Below are positions 35,601 to 45,494 of a DNA stretch of 64,000 nt, in pieces. The stretch lies in the NCBI RefSeq assembly GCF_036320655.1, contig NZ_CP143258.1, forward strand, positions 868,001 through 932,000, written 5' to 3'. A program made the position numbers and the translations under genes. Below the pieces are notes generated by a model. It saw only the letters and a program-made list of their open reading frames with translations, was not told the DNA's origin and did no database searches. Every line of letters begins with the position of its first letter. Positions within the stretch are counted from its first letter, which is position 1. Source of the stretch: Porphyromonas pogonae (GTDB lineage: Bacteria; Bacteroidota; Bacteroidia; Bacteroidales; Porphyromonadaceae).

Positions 35601-35634
35601 ATAGCAGGCCTTATTGGGTCTGCTATTGCTTTTA
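35601..35634 (+). terminator. Terminator of the DUF349 gene
   Basis: Arms ATAGCAGGCC / GGTCTGCTAT, then TGCTTTT. It lies about 90 bp after the stop codon. Confidence 0.7.
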
Positions 35635-35672
35635 TATGCGGTAATGTAGTGAATGCACTGCTAAACCTTCTG

Positions 35673-35859
35673 GAGACTGTTGCAAAAGTCAACAGTCTCA
35701 TGGATTTTGGAGGCAAAGCCGACAAAAGACACTTTGACCGGGCAGAGAGGGTAAAGTGCAAGGCGCTAAGAGTGAGTGCACAGGGAGTTTACTTCAGGTA
35801 AATGACCTAGCGCGAATCTCGCAAGCAACGAAGCAATTTGCCTGCTATGCAACGGTCTC
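35673..35859 (-). mobile_element. MITE-like element, copy 1 (opposite orientation to copies 2-4)
   Basis: 187 bp. One end is a perfect hairpin, GAGACTGTTG / CAACAGTCTC; the other end is the complement of GAGACCGTTGCATAG. Ends GAGACTGTTGCA and GAGACCGTTGCA form an imperfect terminal inverted repeat. It is nearly identical inside to copies at 49310, 49703 and 61160. No target duplication is seen at this copy (TTCTG left, CATAA right), and no transposase is encoded. The short internal ORFs are not conserved genes. Confidence 0.8.
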
Positions 35860-35885
35860 CATAAAACATTATAGAGCCGTAGGAG

Positions 35886-35935
35886 GCAAAAAAGACGGTC
35901 GTAAGGCTCGAGAGGAGCATAACGACCGTCTTTTT
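35886..35935. terminator. Bidirectional terminator between MITE copy 1 and the macroglobulin gene
   Basis: Arms AAAAAAGACGGTCGT / AACGACCGTCTTTTT, A and T runs at the outer ends. It terminates the 35969 gene on the minus strand. Confidence 0.9.
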
Positions 35936-35968
35936 CAATTAATTCAGAAGCCTGAGTATAAGTTTTTT

Positions 35969-38900
35969 TTAATTTTCCGTAGATTGTACTTGCACACGGC
36001 TTCCTGCAGCGGTGTGACCCGCGTATTCGGGAGCATAAGCACTTTGTGCCGTAGCTATACCGGTAGAGTACACCCCACTTCGCACCACCTTCTGGCTATA
36101 CTCCAGCTTGTACTCACCTCGCACAAGGTGGTCAAAGAAAAAGCGTGTGTCGGCATCCAAAACTTCAGTGTAGTATCCTGTACCGCCTCCGTAACGATAG
36201 CTCGAGAGTTGCTCAGTGGGCTCCATGCATGCAGGACGGGCATCGTGTAGCGACACAAAATCCAGAGCTCTATCCACATTGAGATATATCACCGTGATCA
36301 GCTTGTCGCCTACATGCAGTTTGTCGCCGTTCTTGATTTCACGCAATGTCTTTTTACCCCCGGTTATCTCTTCAACATATATCTTTTTACTTACCTGCAA
36401 TTCCTTGCCGGTAGCTCTGAGGCTATCCACCTGCATCTCGTAAGTCGCATACATGGCGCCCCATGCCTGTGCTGTAGCCAGTGACTGCTGCACACGCACG
36501 CGAGGCAGAGGTGTAGCGAGATCCGATAGTGGCATAGAGATGTTGATCTCTTCAGCCTTCACCTCCAACTGATCGGATCTGCGAGGTATCGCCACAGTGA
36601 GCTTATTAGTAGTCTCCAACGGCTTACCGCCATCACCCAAGAGCAGTGCATACACCGCATCCGTAGTAGCTGTTACGGCCTGCCAGGCGGTAGTGCGCTT
36701 CTGCCCCAGTAGCCATTGCTGCATGAGAGCGATGTCAGGGCTATTGCCTTGTAGCATATACAAAGCCTCTATCACTGCTGTGTGAGTAAGGTAGCGTCTG
36801 TCTGTCCAGTAGTATCCGCCGGCAGTGTGCAGTGACGCATAGTATGCACCCTGTTCTTTGTCTATAGTAAGGTTCTCCTTGAGTGACATGATCAATTGAT
36901 CAGACAAACGTTTGTCACCATTGCCGGCCAATATGATCGCAGCCTGCGCCTTGGAGTCCAAAGGAAGAGAAGTGGCTACCTTGACGAGGCGATTTAGGAA
37001 GAATTCACGTACAGGTCTGTTGCGATCGTTTTTGGCGGTAGGATCCAGCTCTAACAGATACAGATACTGCACGGCAGTGGATTCTATATACTGTTCTCGG
37101 GCATAATCCTTACGCTTCTTAATCTCCTTCATCAGATCAGCAGCAATATCATCCAAAGCCTTCCAACCCCGGCGGTACATCTCACTTATACCAGGCTCGG
37201 ACTTCGTCTGCCCGGTGATCTTTTGCAAGCGTACCAGAAGGGTCATCACATACTCTGTGATGTAGTCGTTGGCTCTCATACCGGGGTACCACGACCAGGA
37301 ACCGTCGGGATGTTGCAGATCCTTGAGTTTATTGATAAAGTCGGCATTCTCATTGCCAGTCACACTGCTGAGGTATCGTACCAGAGCTTCGGAGCCCTCG
37401 CTCTCACGGCGGGCAACCTGAGCCCATGGAGTGTTGTTGAGCGTCTGTAACTTTACGCTATCATTGCGCGTGAGCGGACTACCCTCATAAGCTTTGCCAA
37501 GGGTGGCTCTACGCTTAGCCATCCACTCTTTTACACCGGGACTGCCGGCGAGATATCTTGCAAGCACATTGGCGTAGATACTTGCTGCCAGCGAAGCGGC
37601 ATTGTCGCTCTGAGGCTGGGCAAGCGCAGGTAAAGCCTGTAGAGCGAAGTAGAGTGTATTGCCCACAGCCTGAAAACGGAAAGTCCCTTGATGAGGTACG
37701 TTTCCTTTGTGAGGGAATAAACTGCGGACATCCAGTTCCAGCGTTTCTCCGCTTGTAAGAGTGAAGGCTTTGGACTCCGTTACGGCCATAGTAGCAGGTA
37801 GCTGCATGAGGGCATGCTGCTCACCATCACTGTACTCTTTGGAAGAGGCGAATATTCTCACCCCTATACGATCGTAGCCGGGTACAGCTTTCACTCTGAA
37901 TGTGTAGGACGATGCTCCGTCGGGTTCAGTGACAAAAGGCATACTATCTTTATGAAGTATTTGTCCCGAAGCAATGTCGAACAGCTCCAACTTGAGCGTA
38001 CCCTGTCGGGGTTGACTATCGAGATTCTTAACTGTGGTGGTGATGTTGCCATCATCGCCAAATCTGAGGAAACGGGGCATATTGGGTTGTACCATGAATT
38101 TTTTATAAGCTTCCACAGTATCCACTTTATAGGCTGTCATCATATCAGAGGTATGAGCCATGGTGTACACTTTCCAGCGAGTAAGGCTTTCGGGCAGTTT
38201 GAATTTCCATGTGACTATCCCTTGTTTATCCGTGGTCATGGCAGGACGGAAATAAGCATTTTCCGAAAAGTTGGAGCGGATCTGAGGTGCAACATCGCCA
38301 CCTGTAGCACCGTCCGCATTCAGAGCGGTAGGCGAGGCCATAGCTCTAATATTACCCGTAGATTTCATTTGTGTGCGGGCACCATACCCTACCACCATAA
38401 CCTCCTCCAGTTTGGCATCGTCACTCGCCATAAAAGCTTCCGGCATAGCCATCGAAGTGGGATATATGGGAGATAAGCCCGAAGATCCTTGGAAGTTTAC
38501 CGAGAGATAGAATGGCCTATTATATTCGTCAATATTCTTGACCGGCGTATTTACATAATACGGACTGATAAGCTCCAGTGAAGCATCAGTCATCCACGAA
38601 GCCACACCGGCTCCCGACACCGGCTTATTATCGGGAGAGAGGACTTGGAGAGACAGCTCTTCCTCCTGCCCGGCGACAAGCCTGTTTCTAAAAGACTTCC
38701 ACACGAGAGTAAGATGTTTGAGAGGTTGCTTGCGGTAGAAAGTAAAATTCTTCTTATACAACTCATTCTCACTTACCCTATAGGTATAAAGACTGAGTTT
38801 ATCGGGGACATAATTACCCGTAGGCAGAGGAAGCTCCACCCTGTTCAACTTGCCCTGACGGGGCGTCCACACCCCTTTGGTGATAAGCCCGCCCGCATAG

Positions 38901-41746
38901 GCCCAGTAGTAGAATATCTGACTCTGCTCAGTATCTGCACCATAATAGATCACAAGGGGTTTGGTGCCATCGTATTCAAGTGATTCCGGTGATACCCACA
39001 GAGCTGTCTGTGCAGGGATTTTACTGTCGGATGGGGAGAACACATCAAAATCAACTTTCTTCTCCACTTGTCGTACTCCGGCTTTATTCCCATCAAGGCT
39101 AATACGCGCTTTGAGTGAGTAGCTACCCGATGCAAGCTTGTAAAACGATTGGGGCAAAGGCACTGAGTCATTGCTCTTGATCACACCTTGGAATAATGGT
39201 TTGATGCTATCAGTCCTATTGTAAACAGCGTAATGAACATCATACGCTACACTCACACGATTATTGTTCTTGGCTTCGACTTTGAGACCACCATGAGGGA
39301 TGTCCTTATTGATTACCTCCGGCATCTTGATATCCAATATCACAGGTTGGGCTCCCACGCTGATATTGGCTATATCATCTTGCACCTCACCATTGGGTGC
39401 TATCACTTTGGCTTTGACATTGTATGCATAGTACACATATTCCTTTTGCCAGTCGGGCAGGTTGCGATCATCATCGATCGGTACCAGAGTTGCGGGGATC
39501 TTAAAGCTACCGTCCGTACCCACCGTTACCGTACCGTTTGCCAAAAGGCTTGCATTGTGTGAATCAGAGAATCCGTACCGCCACCAATATATCCTCGAAC
39601 CTGTAACCTCATACTGCACCTGAGCACCTGATAGAGCCTCACCGCTCAGCTTATTGGCCTTACCGCTCACGGTAACCACATCACCTATACTGAAAGACTT
39701 CTTGGGGACCTCGAGTTTTACCTCGAATGTAGGTCTCTTGTACTCCTCTACATGTATATTTACCCTGGCATCAAAATCGTCACTCGATACATTTATACCA
39801 TAAACCCCTTTGAGTCCCTTTTCAGGGATTTGCAATTCGGTTTTGAATACGCCGTTAAAGTCTGTTTTGAGTGTGTCATTTATAATCTCATTACCATTGG
39901 CGTCAATAAAGCTCAGCTCTATAGGCTCATCTGGAATAACACGGGCAGACTCGGTATGATATCCGATGCTGTACAATACACCATAGAGATAAACCTTCTG
40001 TCCCGGTCGGTATATTGATCTATCGGCATAGACATAGATGCTCTCCGATCTTTTTGCCGGATTGAATGCTATGGTATTACCTCTATCTCCTCCCATACGC
40101 AAATTGAGGATCAACGGATCTTTGGTATCAAGACTTTGTAGATAGCTTTCCCACGCATCATTATGAGGTATCGACACAAACCCGTACTTATCCGTAGTAT
40201 GATCATGCTTTTTCCACTGTATTTTGCGACCATTATTAATAGGTATATAAGAGCGAAGCTTCAGCCCGCTAATCCCTATTCCATGCTTAGCATCAAGCCA
40301 CTGACTACTATTGCCATCTCCTGTAAAATTATTATCGGATGTGATAACCATCATATCCGAGATCCAGAACTGACGCTTATATTCCAGTTTCTCACCTGTC
40401 TCATTGTTATATACCTTGATTACAACAAAGTATTTCCCGTTATGCGAGAGCGGTATGGACACCGAGTCCTTATGATCCGTAAGCTCACGGTCCTTAGGCA
40501 GATATTTAACGGAAGTGATTTTATTTCCTGATTTTACGCCGTCAGCTTCTTCGTTTGATTCCAATCTCACCACAGCAGGCAATCGGTAAATAGTAAATGT
40601 GGCGGAGTCGATACAGCGGTACGAGAATTCCGCTCGGAATGTCTTATCTGTAGTCCTGTTTCCTGTTGTACTCAAAGTAAAGTTTGCACCCTTGATACCA
40701 TTTCTCAGATACTCAAGACGCTTTTTCTGATTAGCCGTTAGTTTAGGGATCTTGAGACCTCTTTCAACCAATGACAATGCCTCCTTGTATTTCCCCAATC
40801 TCACCAGATAAGCCGTATGGCTATCCAGCAGATCTATGGTTAAAGGATTATCAGCATACTTATTGATGAGCTCCGCTTTCAAGTCCTCGTACTGTTGTTG
40901 AGTGATCATGCCGTTGTTCATTTTGAGACGTCCCAGCAGAGGCAACATATATATCTTATCCGCAGTAGCTGTGTACATGGCTGTGTATTGCTCCAGTAAA
41001 GGAATGAGCGTCGGTCTTACACTACCTTTACCCGCACGATCCCAGAAAAAGTTGTAAGAATAAGATGGCGAAAGCCCTGCTCCTATCTCATACCACAATG
41101 CACCGCCCAGTGAGAGCTTCTTATTCCTGATATCATCTGCATACTCAAAGAGCATCAGATAAGGAGAGGCAGCGATGTTCAGCCCGGCGGGAGAGGCAAA
41201 TGCCTCTTTGATATGCCGTAGCACTTTATCCGCGTATCTATTATCGGCCCATCTCTCGGGATTGATGCTGTCACCACCCGGATCTAACGCCGTGGGTAGC
41301 TCCTCCCAGGAGCGATAACCTCTCTTGTTATTGTAATAGTCTATGTATTTATTGGCAATAAACCAGTTTACCACCGCCTTGTCCTGAGCTTTGAGCCAAG
41401 GGTATCTACTTATCGAGTCGAGCACATAGAATATATCTTTTGATTTGAGCGGATCCAGATCCTGTGCAGCGCCTTGCTCTATATCCACGGCTTTTAATAA
41501 TGGTGCTATGCTCTGCTGCCGATAAGCAGCCTGCCTCATCTTCTGCGCCAGAGATATCACTGTGCGGGGCATATGTTTCTTTTCAGCGTCTTTGATTTGC
41601 GCTTGCAGGGCTTTAATATACGGGGCGCCCTGATCTTTGTTTTGGCTCAAGCCTTTCATTGTACCGGACATAAATAACAATATTAATATAGTAATGCCAA
41701 CAAAAGCGTTGGAACCGGACTTCTTCGCCATGGTCAACCTCTTCAT
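35969..41746 (-). CDS. Giant alpha-2-macroglobulin-family protein without thioester
   Basis: 1925 residues; N-terminal helix (about 15-34, AFVGITILILLFMSGTMKGL) as signal or anchor. Helical N-terminal part, then MG domains with VEEYKRPTFEVKLEVPK (about 680) and YADRSIYRPGQKVYLYG, and the central A2M block FKLPESLTRWKVYTMAHTS (about 1190). In the alpha-alpha barrel the thioester motif (normally CxEQ) is absent: the equivalent stretch reads LPALAQPQSDNAASLAA. The protein may therefore work as a trap or scaffold without covalent capture. At about 1110-1130 it contains LEEVMVVGYGARTQ, very like the plug signature of SusC proteins. It stands alone on the minus strand between a terminator and the divergent tetR gene. 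Confidence 0.9.
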   Translation of the reverse strand: MKRLTMAKKSGSNAFVGITILILLFMSGTMKGLSQNKDQGAPYIKALQAQIKDAEKKHMPRTVISLAQKMRQAAYRQQSIAPLLKAVDIEQGAAQDLDPLKSKDIFYVLDSISRYPWLKAQDKAVVNWFIANKYIDYYNNKRGYRSWEELPTALDPGGDSINPERWADNRYADKVLRHIKEAFASPAGLNIAASPYLMLFEYADDIRNKKLSLGGALWYEIGAGLSPSYSYNFFWDRAGKGSVRPTLIPLLEQYTAMYTATADKIYMLPLLGRLKMNNGMITQQQYEDLKAELINKYADNPLTIDLLDSHTAYLVRLGKYKEALSLVERGLKIPKLTANQKKRLEYLRNGIKGANFTLSTTGNRTTDKTFRAEFSYRCIDSATFTIYRLPAVVRLESNEEADGVKSGNKITSVKYLPKDRELTDHKDSVSIPLSHNGKYFVVIKVYNNETGEKLEYKRQFWISDMMVITSDNNFTGDGNSSQWLDAKHGIGISGLKLRSYIPINNGRKIQWKKHDHTTDKYGFVSIPHNDAWESYLQSLDTKDPLILNLRMGGDRGNTIAFNPAKRSESIYVYADRSIYRPGQKVYLYGVLYSIGYHTESARVIPDEPIELSFIDANGNEIINDTLKTDFNGVFKTELQIPEKGLKGVYGINVSSDDFDARVNIHVEEYKRPTFEVKLEVPKKSFSIGDVVTVSGKANKLSGEALSGAQVQYEVTGSRIYWWRYGFSDSHNASLLANGTVTVGTDGSFKIPATLVPIDDDRNLPDWQKEYVYYAYNVKAKVIAPNGEVQDDIANISVGAQPVILDIKMPEVINKDIPHGGLKVEAKNNNRVSVAYDVHYAVYNRTDSIKPLFQGVIKSNDSVPLPQSFYKLASGSYSLKARISLDGNKAGVRQVEKKVDFDVFSPSDSKIPAQTALWVSPESLEYDGTKPLVIYYGADTEQSQIFYYWAYAGGLITKGVWTPRQGKLNRVELPLPTGNYVPDKLSLYTYRVSENELYKKNFTFYRKQPLKHLTLVWKSFRNRLVAGQEEELSLQVLSPDNKPVSGAGVASWMTDASLELISPYYVNTPVKNIDEYNRPFYLSVNFQGSSGLSPIYPTSMAMPEAFMASDDAKLEEVMVVGYGARTQMKSTGNIRAMASPTALNADGATGGDVAPQIRSNFSENAYFRPAMTTDKQGIVTWKFKLPESLTRWKVYTMAHTSDMMTAYKVDTVEAYKKFMVQPNMPRFLRFGDDGNITTTVKNLDSQPRQGTLKLELFDIASGQILHKDSMPFVTEPDGASSYTFRVKAVPGYDRIGVRIFASSKEYSDGEQHALMQLPATMAVTESKAFTLTSGETLELDVRSLFPHKGNVPHQGTFRFQAVGNTLYFALQALPALAQPQSDNAASLAASIYANVLARYLAGSPGVKEWMAKRRATLGKAYEGSPLTRNDSVKLQTLNNTPWAQVARRESEGSEALVRYLSSVTGNENADFINKLKDLQHPDGSWSWYPGMRANDYITEYVMTLLVRLQKITGQTKSEPGISEMYRRGWKALDDIAADLMKEIKKRKDYAREQYIESTAVQYLYLLELDPTAKNDRNRPVREFFLNRLVKVATSLPLDSKAQAAIILAGNGDKRLSDQLIMSLKENLTIDKEQGAYYASLHTAGGYYWTDRRYLTHTAVIEALYMLQGNSPDIALMQQWLLGQKRTTAWQAVTATTDAVYALLLGDGGKPLETTNKLTVAIPRRSDQLEVKAEEINISMPLSDLATPLPRVRVQQSLATAQAWGAMYATYEMQVDSLRATGKELQVSKKIYVEEITGGKKTLREIKNGDKLHVGDKLITVIYLNVDRALDFVSLHDARPACMEPTEQLSSYRYGGGTGYYTEVLDADTRFFFDHLVRGEYKLEYSQKVVRSGVYSTGIATAQSAYAPEYAGHTAAGSRVQVQSTEN

Positions 41747-41929
41747 ATGCTCTTGATTTGTATTATGTTCATAAATTATACTAAGATAACAATCTTATTC
41801 TTCCCATTTGTGATTTTATACTTATTTTTACTAAAATCTGTTTTCAATATAAAAGCTTCAATGGACATATTACTGCATTGGTACCCGGAGCATACATGCT
41901 GTGATATTACAATTATTAGGAAATAAAAA

Positions 41930-41959
41930 TTGCCCCCTTGCACTTTTTATTTAAATTTG
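41930..41959 (+). promoter_or_regulatory. Promoter of the tetR-fabG operon
   Basis: TTG at 41930 and TAAATTTG at 41952-41959, same spacing as the ppiD promoter. The tetR-family start codon is 55 bp further; the interval is a probable self-operator. The rest of 41747-41929 shows no gene. Confidence 0.5.
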
Positions 41960-42014
41960 TGCATAGCGTAAAGTATTTTTAATATAAACTAACTGATATT
42001 TATACCCACTGCAA

Positions 42015-42623
42015 ATGGCATCAATGGCTAAGACAAAAGAACTAATGATCGATGTGGCACGACAGCTTTTCGCTCGGTTCGGCGTTCATAATACTACAAT
42101 GAATGATATTGCCGATGCAGCCCATAAAGGTCGTAGAACTTTATACACGTATTTCAAAAACAAAGATGAAATATTCTATGCTGTAATCGAGCGAGAACTG
42201 GAGCAACTCTATTCGGGACTGGTAGCAGCCAAAAACTTGTCCCTGCGCCCCAATAAGAAGCTGATGAACTTTATCTACACTCACCTCGAGACAATGAAAG
42301 AGTTGGTCATGCGCAACGGATCGCTCAGGGCTGATTTTTTTAGGGATATCTGGACTGTGGAAAAGGTGCGCAAGAGTTTTGATCGCAAAGAAGTCATCCT
42401 CATCAAAGATATTTTGGATGAGGGTGTCACAAAAAAGACGTTTAGCATCAAAGACACGCAATCCATGGCATTCATACTCCTCAATGCCTTCAAGGGGCTC
42501 GAAGTACCATACATCAGCGGTCATATACGCAATAGCGGAAGCGAATACGAACAAATCAGAAAAAGTGTGGAAGAACTCATCTTCAGAGGTATTCTTGCAG
42601 ACAATGTAGATCTCGCCGACTAA
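42015..42623 (+). CDS. TetR/AcrR-family transcriptional regulator
   Basis: 202 residues. The N-terminal helix-turn-helix (about 12-58) is clear: MIDVARQLFARFGVHNTTMN, then DIADAAHKGRRTLYTYFKNKDEI. The C-terminal domain is ligand-binding and variable. It lies 47 bp upstream of fabG and is likely in one operon with it, which suggests control by an acyl-type ligand such as fatty-acid regulators of this family sense; that is inference. The ATG at 42015 is used; ATG 42024 would shorten it by three residues. Confidence 0.9.
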   Translation: MASMAKTKELMIDVARQLFARFGVHNTTMNDIADAAHKGRRTLYTYFKNKDEIFYAVIERELEQLYSGLVAAKNLSLRPNKKLMNFIYTHLETMKELVMRNGSLRADFFRDIWTVEKVRKSFDRKEVILIKDILDEGVTKKTFSIKDTQSMAFILLNAFKGLEVPYISGHIRNSGSEYEQIRKSVEELIFRGILADNVDLAD

Positions 42624-42670
42624 GAAGGCGACTGATTGAATTAAAGAAACAATATAAACAAACTTATATT

Positions 42671-43417
42671 ATGAAATTATTAGAAAACAAAGTAGCGCTT
42701 ATCACCGGAGCCGGAAGAGGTATCGGTAAAGCCATAGCACTTAAATATGCTCAGGAAGGAGCCAATGTAGCCATCACAGACCTCAAGATAGATGAGTCGG
42801 TAGAAGCCTTTGTAAAAGAACTCGAAGCTCTAGGTGTCAAAGCCAAAGCATACGCCTCCAATGCTGCTAATTTCGAAGATGCGCACAAAGTGGTGCAAGA
42901 AGTAGTCGCAGACTTTGGCAGGATCGATGTCCTCATCAATAATGCAGGTATCACCCGTGACGGACTGATGATGAGAATGACCGAGGAGCAATGGGATCTT
43001 GTGATCAATGTAAACCTCAAGTCGGCCTTCAATCTGATCCACGCCATTACCCCGGTGATGATGAAGCAGAAATGCGGTAGTATCATCAACATGGCTTCTG
43101 TAGTGGGAGTATCAGGCAATGCCGGACAAGCCAATTACTCGGCTTCCAAAGCCGGTATGATAGGCCTTGCAAAGAGTGTAGCCAAAGAATTGGGTTCGCG
43201 CGGTATCCGTGCCAATGCTATTGCTCCGGGCTTTATCATTACCGATATGACAGCCGTATTGGACGAAGAAGTTAAGAAACAGTGGGCTACCCAAATACCT
43301 CTGCGCCGTGGTGGTAAACCTGAGGATGTAGCAGGAGTCGCAGTCTTCTTGGGTAGTGACCTATCAGCTTACGTAAGCGGACAAGTAATCAATGTTTGCG
43401 GTGGTATGAATTGCTAA
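42671..43417 (+). CDS. fabG: 3-oxoacyl-ACP reductase
   Basis: 248 residues, short-chain dehydrogenase. NADPH-binding ITGAGRGIGKA at 11-21; the catalytic tetrad is Asn115 (VINVNLKS), Ser143 (INMASVVG), Tyr156 and Lys160 (NYSASKAG). VLINNAGITRDGLMMRM and the C-terminal SGQVINVCGGM are typical of FabG. It reduces beta-ketoacyl-ACP in fatty-acid elongation. It is last in the tetR operon, followed by a strong terminator. Confidence 0.93.
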   Translation: MKLLENKVALITGAGRGIGKAIALKYAQEGANVAITDLKIDESVEAFVKELEALGVKAKAYASNAANFEDAHKVVQEVVADFGRIDVLINNAGITRDGLMMRMTEEQWDLVINVNLKSAFNLIHAITPVMMKQKCGSIINMASVVGVSGNAGQANYSASKAGMIGLAKSVAKELGSRGIRANAIAPGFIITDMTAVLDEEVKKQWATQIPLRRGGKPEDVAGVAVFLGSDLSAYVSGQVINVCGGMNC

Positions 43418-43446
43418 GGCAATACCTTCACTTACAAACAACACAA

Positions 43447-43495
43447 GCACCGGAGCCATCCTTTTGATGTAAAGGCTCCGGTGTTTCTCTTTTTT
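43447..43495 (+). terminator. Terminator of fabG
   Basis: Arms CACCGGAGCC / GGCTCCGGTG followed by TTTCTCTTTTTT. Confidence 0.9.
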
Positions 43496-43557
43496 ACAAC
43501 TTAGCGTTAAAAATCGAAATATCACAGCATCACACAAGCTCGTTAGCAACACCATTA

Positions 43558-43870
43558 TTATTGTCTTTGGTTTTTAACCACATTGAGTGTGTCGAACAAA
43601 TCCTGATTTTGATACAAATGATGAATAGAATTGAACGGAATAAAAATTAAATCGTATTTGTGAGGCAAATCCAACGTTCTAATGTCAGATTCGATAAATT
43701 TAATTTCTAACCCTTCTTTGCATGCTTTTAATTTTGCGCATTCCAGCATGGCAGATGAGCTATCCACACCACAAATATTATATTCTTTGGCTATGGGAAT
43801 AGTAAGCCTGCCGGAACCACAGCAAAGCTCAAGTATTTTAGCTTCTTTATTTTCAGGAAGCCAGTTTTTA
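43558..43870 (-). pseudogene. Remnant of a class I SAM-dependent methyltransferase
   Basis: The minus-strand frame is open from within the end of the hydrolase gene to 43558 but has no start codon for a whole domain. It reads NWLPENKEAKILELCCGSGR, then LTIPIAKEYNICGVDSSSAM, then IRTLDLPHKYDLIFIPFNSI. This is motif I (ELCCGSGR) to motif III of a Rossmann methyltransferase. The N-terminal part is missing, replaced by the hydrolase gene at 43868, and the C-terminal part stops early at NVVKNQRQ, so only about 100 of some 240 residues remain. It marks a recombination scar between core DNA and the AT-rich accessory segment. Confidence 0.8.
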
Positions 43871-44809
43871 TTTTGTCCACGTTTTTATTTGTTCAATAAA
43901 TTGTGCTTGCTGGTCAATAAAAACATTGTGAGAACAGTTGTCAAAATACTTCAAGTTGCTTTTACCAATTAGGTTTTGTAGGTCGGTAATTTGTTGAGAA
44001 GAGTAAAGTCCATCTTCTTTTCCGTAAAGTCCATATATTTTGATTCTCTGTTTTAGTAGTGTCTGCAAATTTTTGGTAAGGTCGATAGTTGTATATTTTT
44101 CATTTTTCAAAAAACCTTGCAGTGCTTGATACTTCATTTCAGAAGCATATTTTATCAAAAGGGTGTCTGTTTTGAATTTTGAATAAATGATTTTTGCATC
44201 TTCTGTCGGATTTTTAGTTGAGTAAAATCCATTTTGCATAGCGTGCATTAAACTATACGAACTGTACTCAATTGAATTTTTGTCCATATTTTCAAGTATG
44301 GAAATATAATTTAGGTTAATGCTGTCGTTTTTTGTTTGATAAATAGTTTTTGAAGTTGATATTATAGTCTTAATTGTTTCCTGTAAAGATACGGGTGCTC
44401 CTACAAGAATAATTGATTGAACTTTTTTAGGATTTGCTTCTGCAAAAAGTGTGGCAACAACCCCACCAAAACTATGACCAATTAAATTTGCTTTTTTGAG
44501 ATTGTATTTTTTGTATATGGCGTTTAAGTCGTCAAATGTTTCTTTAAAAGTAAACTTTGTGTTTGGGTCTTTGCTTCTTCCTTCGCCACGTCTGTCGTAA
44601 ATTATTACAAAGAACCCTTTGTCAGCAAGTTGTTGTGCAGTCGTAGCTTCAAAGTTTACACAATTGTAACCTGGTCCACCATGAAGAAAAATAATTGGCA
44701 TGTCTTTACTGTTACCAAATGACTTGGTGTAAATACTTTGTCCGTAAGCAAACATTGTTGCTATTACAAAAATTGTCGATGTGATTATTGTTTTCATTTT
44801 GTTTTTCAT
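43868..44809 (-). CDS. Secreted alpha/beta hydrolase, proline-iminopeptidase-like
   Basis: 313 residues. Signal peptide with hydrophobic TIITSTIFVIATMFA, cleavage near YGQ. Oxyanion motif FLHGGPGYN, nucleophile elbow GHSFGG, acid in LYGKEDGLY and final His in CSHNVFID give a complete triad. The gene is notably AT-rich and Lys/Asn/Ile-rich compared with neighbours, suggesting transfer. It abuts and apparently replaced the front of a methyltransferase gene. Function may be peptide or ester hydrolysis; substrate unknown. No gene is seen from 44810 to 45162. Confidence 0.88.
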   Translation of the reverse strand: MKNKMKTIITSTIFVIATMFAYGQSIYTKSFGNSKDMPIIFLHGGPGYNCVNFEATTAQQLADKGFFVIIYDRRGEGRSKDPNTKFTFKETFDDLNAIYKKYNLKKANLIGHSFGGVVATLFAEANPKKVQSIILVGAPVSLQETIKTIISTSKTIYQTKNDSINLNYISILENMDKNSIEYSSYSLMHAMQNGFYSTKNPTEDAKIIYSKFKTDTLLIKYASEMKYQALQGFLKNEKYTTIDLTKNLQTLLKQRIKIYGLYGKEDGLYSSQQITDLQNLIGKSNLKYFDNCSHNVFIDQQAQFIEQIKTWTK

Positions 44810-45162
44810 TTATTGTTGTCTTTTTGCTGTGTCGGCCTAAGATTGGAGCTAACTCTTGAATATCCGTAACTTTATTGCGCATATCCACCTTAAATGGTAA
44901 ATGTCTAGCAATAAAATCGCACTTACAAAAATATAATCTTTCTGTATAACAACCTCAAAACTTTATATTTATTTCCTGTGGTTGAGGGTGATTAATATGT
45001 GTAAAATGTATCTGAGTGCTTAGGTTGTGATTTTTGGAGAGAGTAGGGGAAATTCTTTTATTATTGTGGCGGTGGGGCGACTTAGTCTGTGAGGTGCGCT
45101 CTTTGCTGCTGATTTTTGTGCTGATTATTTTTTAGGGATATAGATAAAATTGGTTAAAGCCC

Positions 45163-45194
45163 TTGACAAAGGGGGGTACGATGTCGTATCTTTG
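45163..45194 (+). promoter_or_regulatory. Bacteroidetes-type promoter of noncoding locus E
   Basis: TTGAC (45163-45167), 19 bp, TATCTTTG (45187-45194), with AAAGGGG after the -33 box as in A and D. Confidence 0.78.
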
Positions 45195-45201
45195 TATGAG
45201 A

Positions 45202-45478
45202 TGATCTGCTTTTTTATTCAAATTTTACTCAAATCTATTATAAATAGGACGCAATATGGTACCAATACTCACACCACACTCTACGTATATATCAATAATA
45301 TCCAATTCATCGGGATGGAATTATACAAGAAATAACATTGATGCCGTTACAAATTGTCAGAATAGGACGACTTAATGAAAATATCAAAATGTCAATCATG
45401 AGCTAATCACACTAAGATATAGCTCAATAGATCCGCACATGGGGGCTTATGTATCCCATATGCGGATTTTTTATTTTC
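45202..45478 (+). ncRNA. Predicted short transcript of locus E, ending in a terminator
   Basis: A start near 45202 is set by the promoter. The end is a hairpin (ATCCGCA-C-ATGGG / CCCAT-A-TGCGGAT, 45431-45466) with TTTTTT, giving about 275 nt. A 39-residue ORF (45256-45375, MVPILTPHSTYISI) lies inside but shows no similarity to the peptides of A-C or D. The dyad array begins 17 bp after the end. This repeats the promoter, short transcript, terminator, array order of locus D. Confidence 0.55.
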
Positions 45479-45494
45479 GAACCTTTGCGGTGAA

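Noticed and set aside
35756-36250. ORF crossing MITE copy 1 (and the similar ORF at 61066-61263) as a gene
   Set aside because: The shared residues are simply translation of the MITE; beyond the element the two proteins differ and the first runs antisense to the macroglobulin gene.
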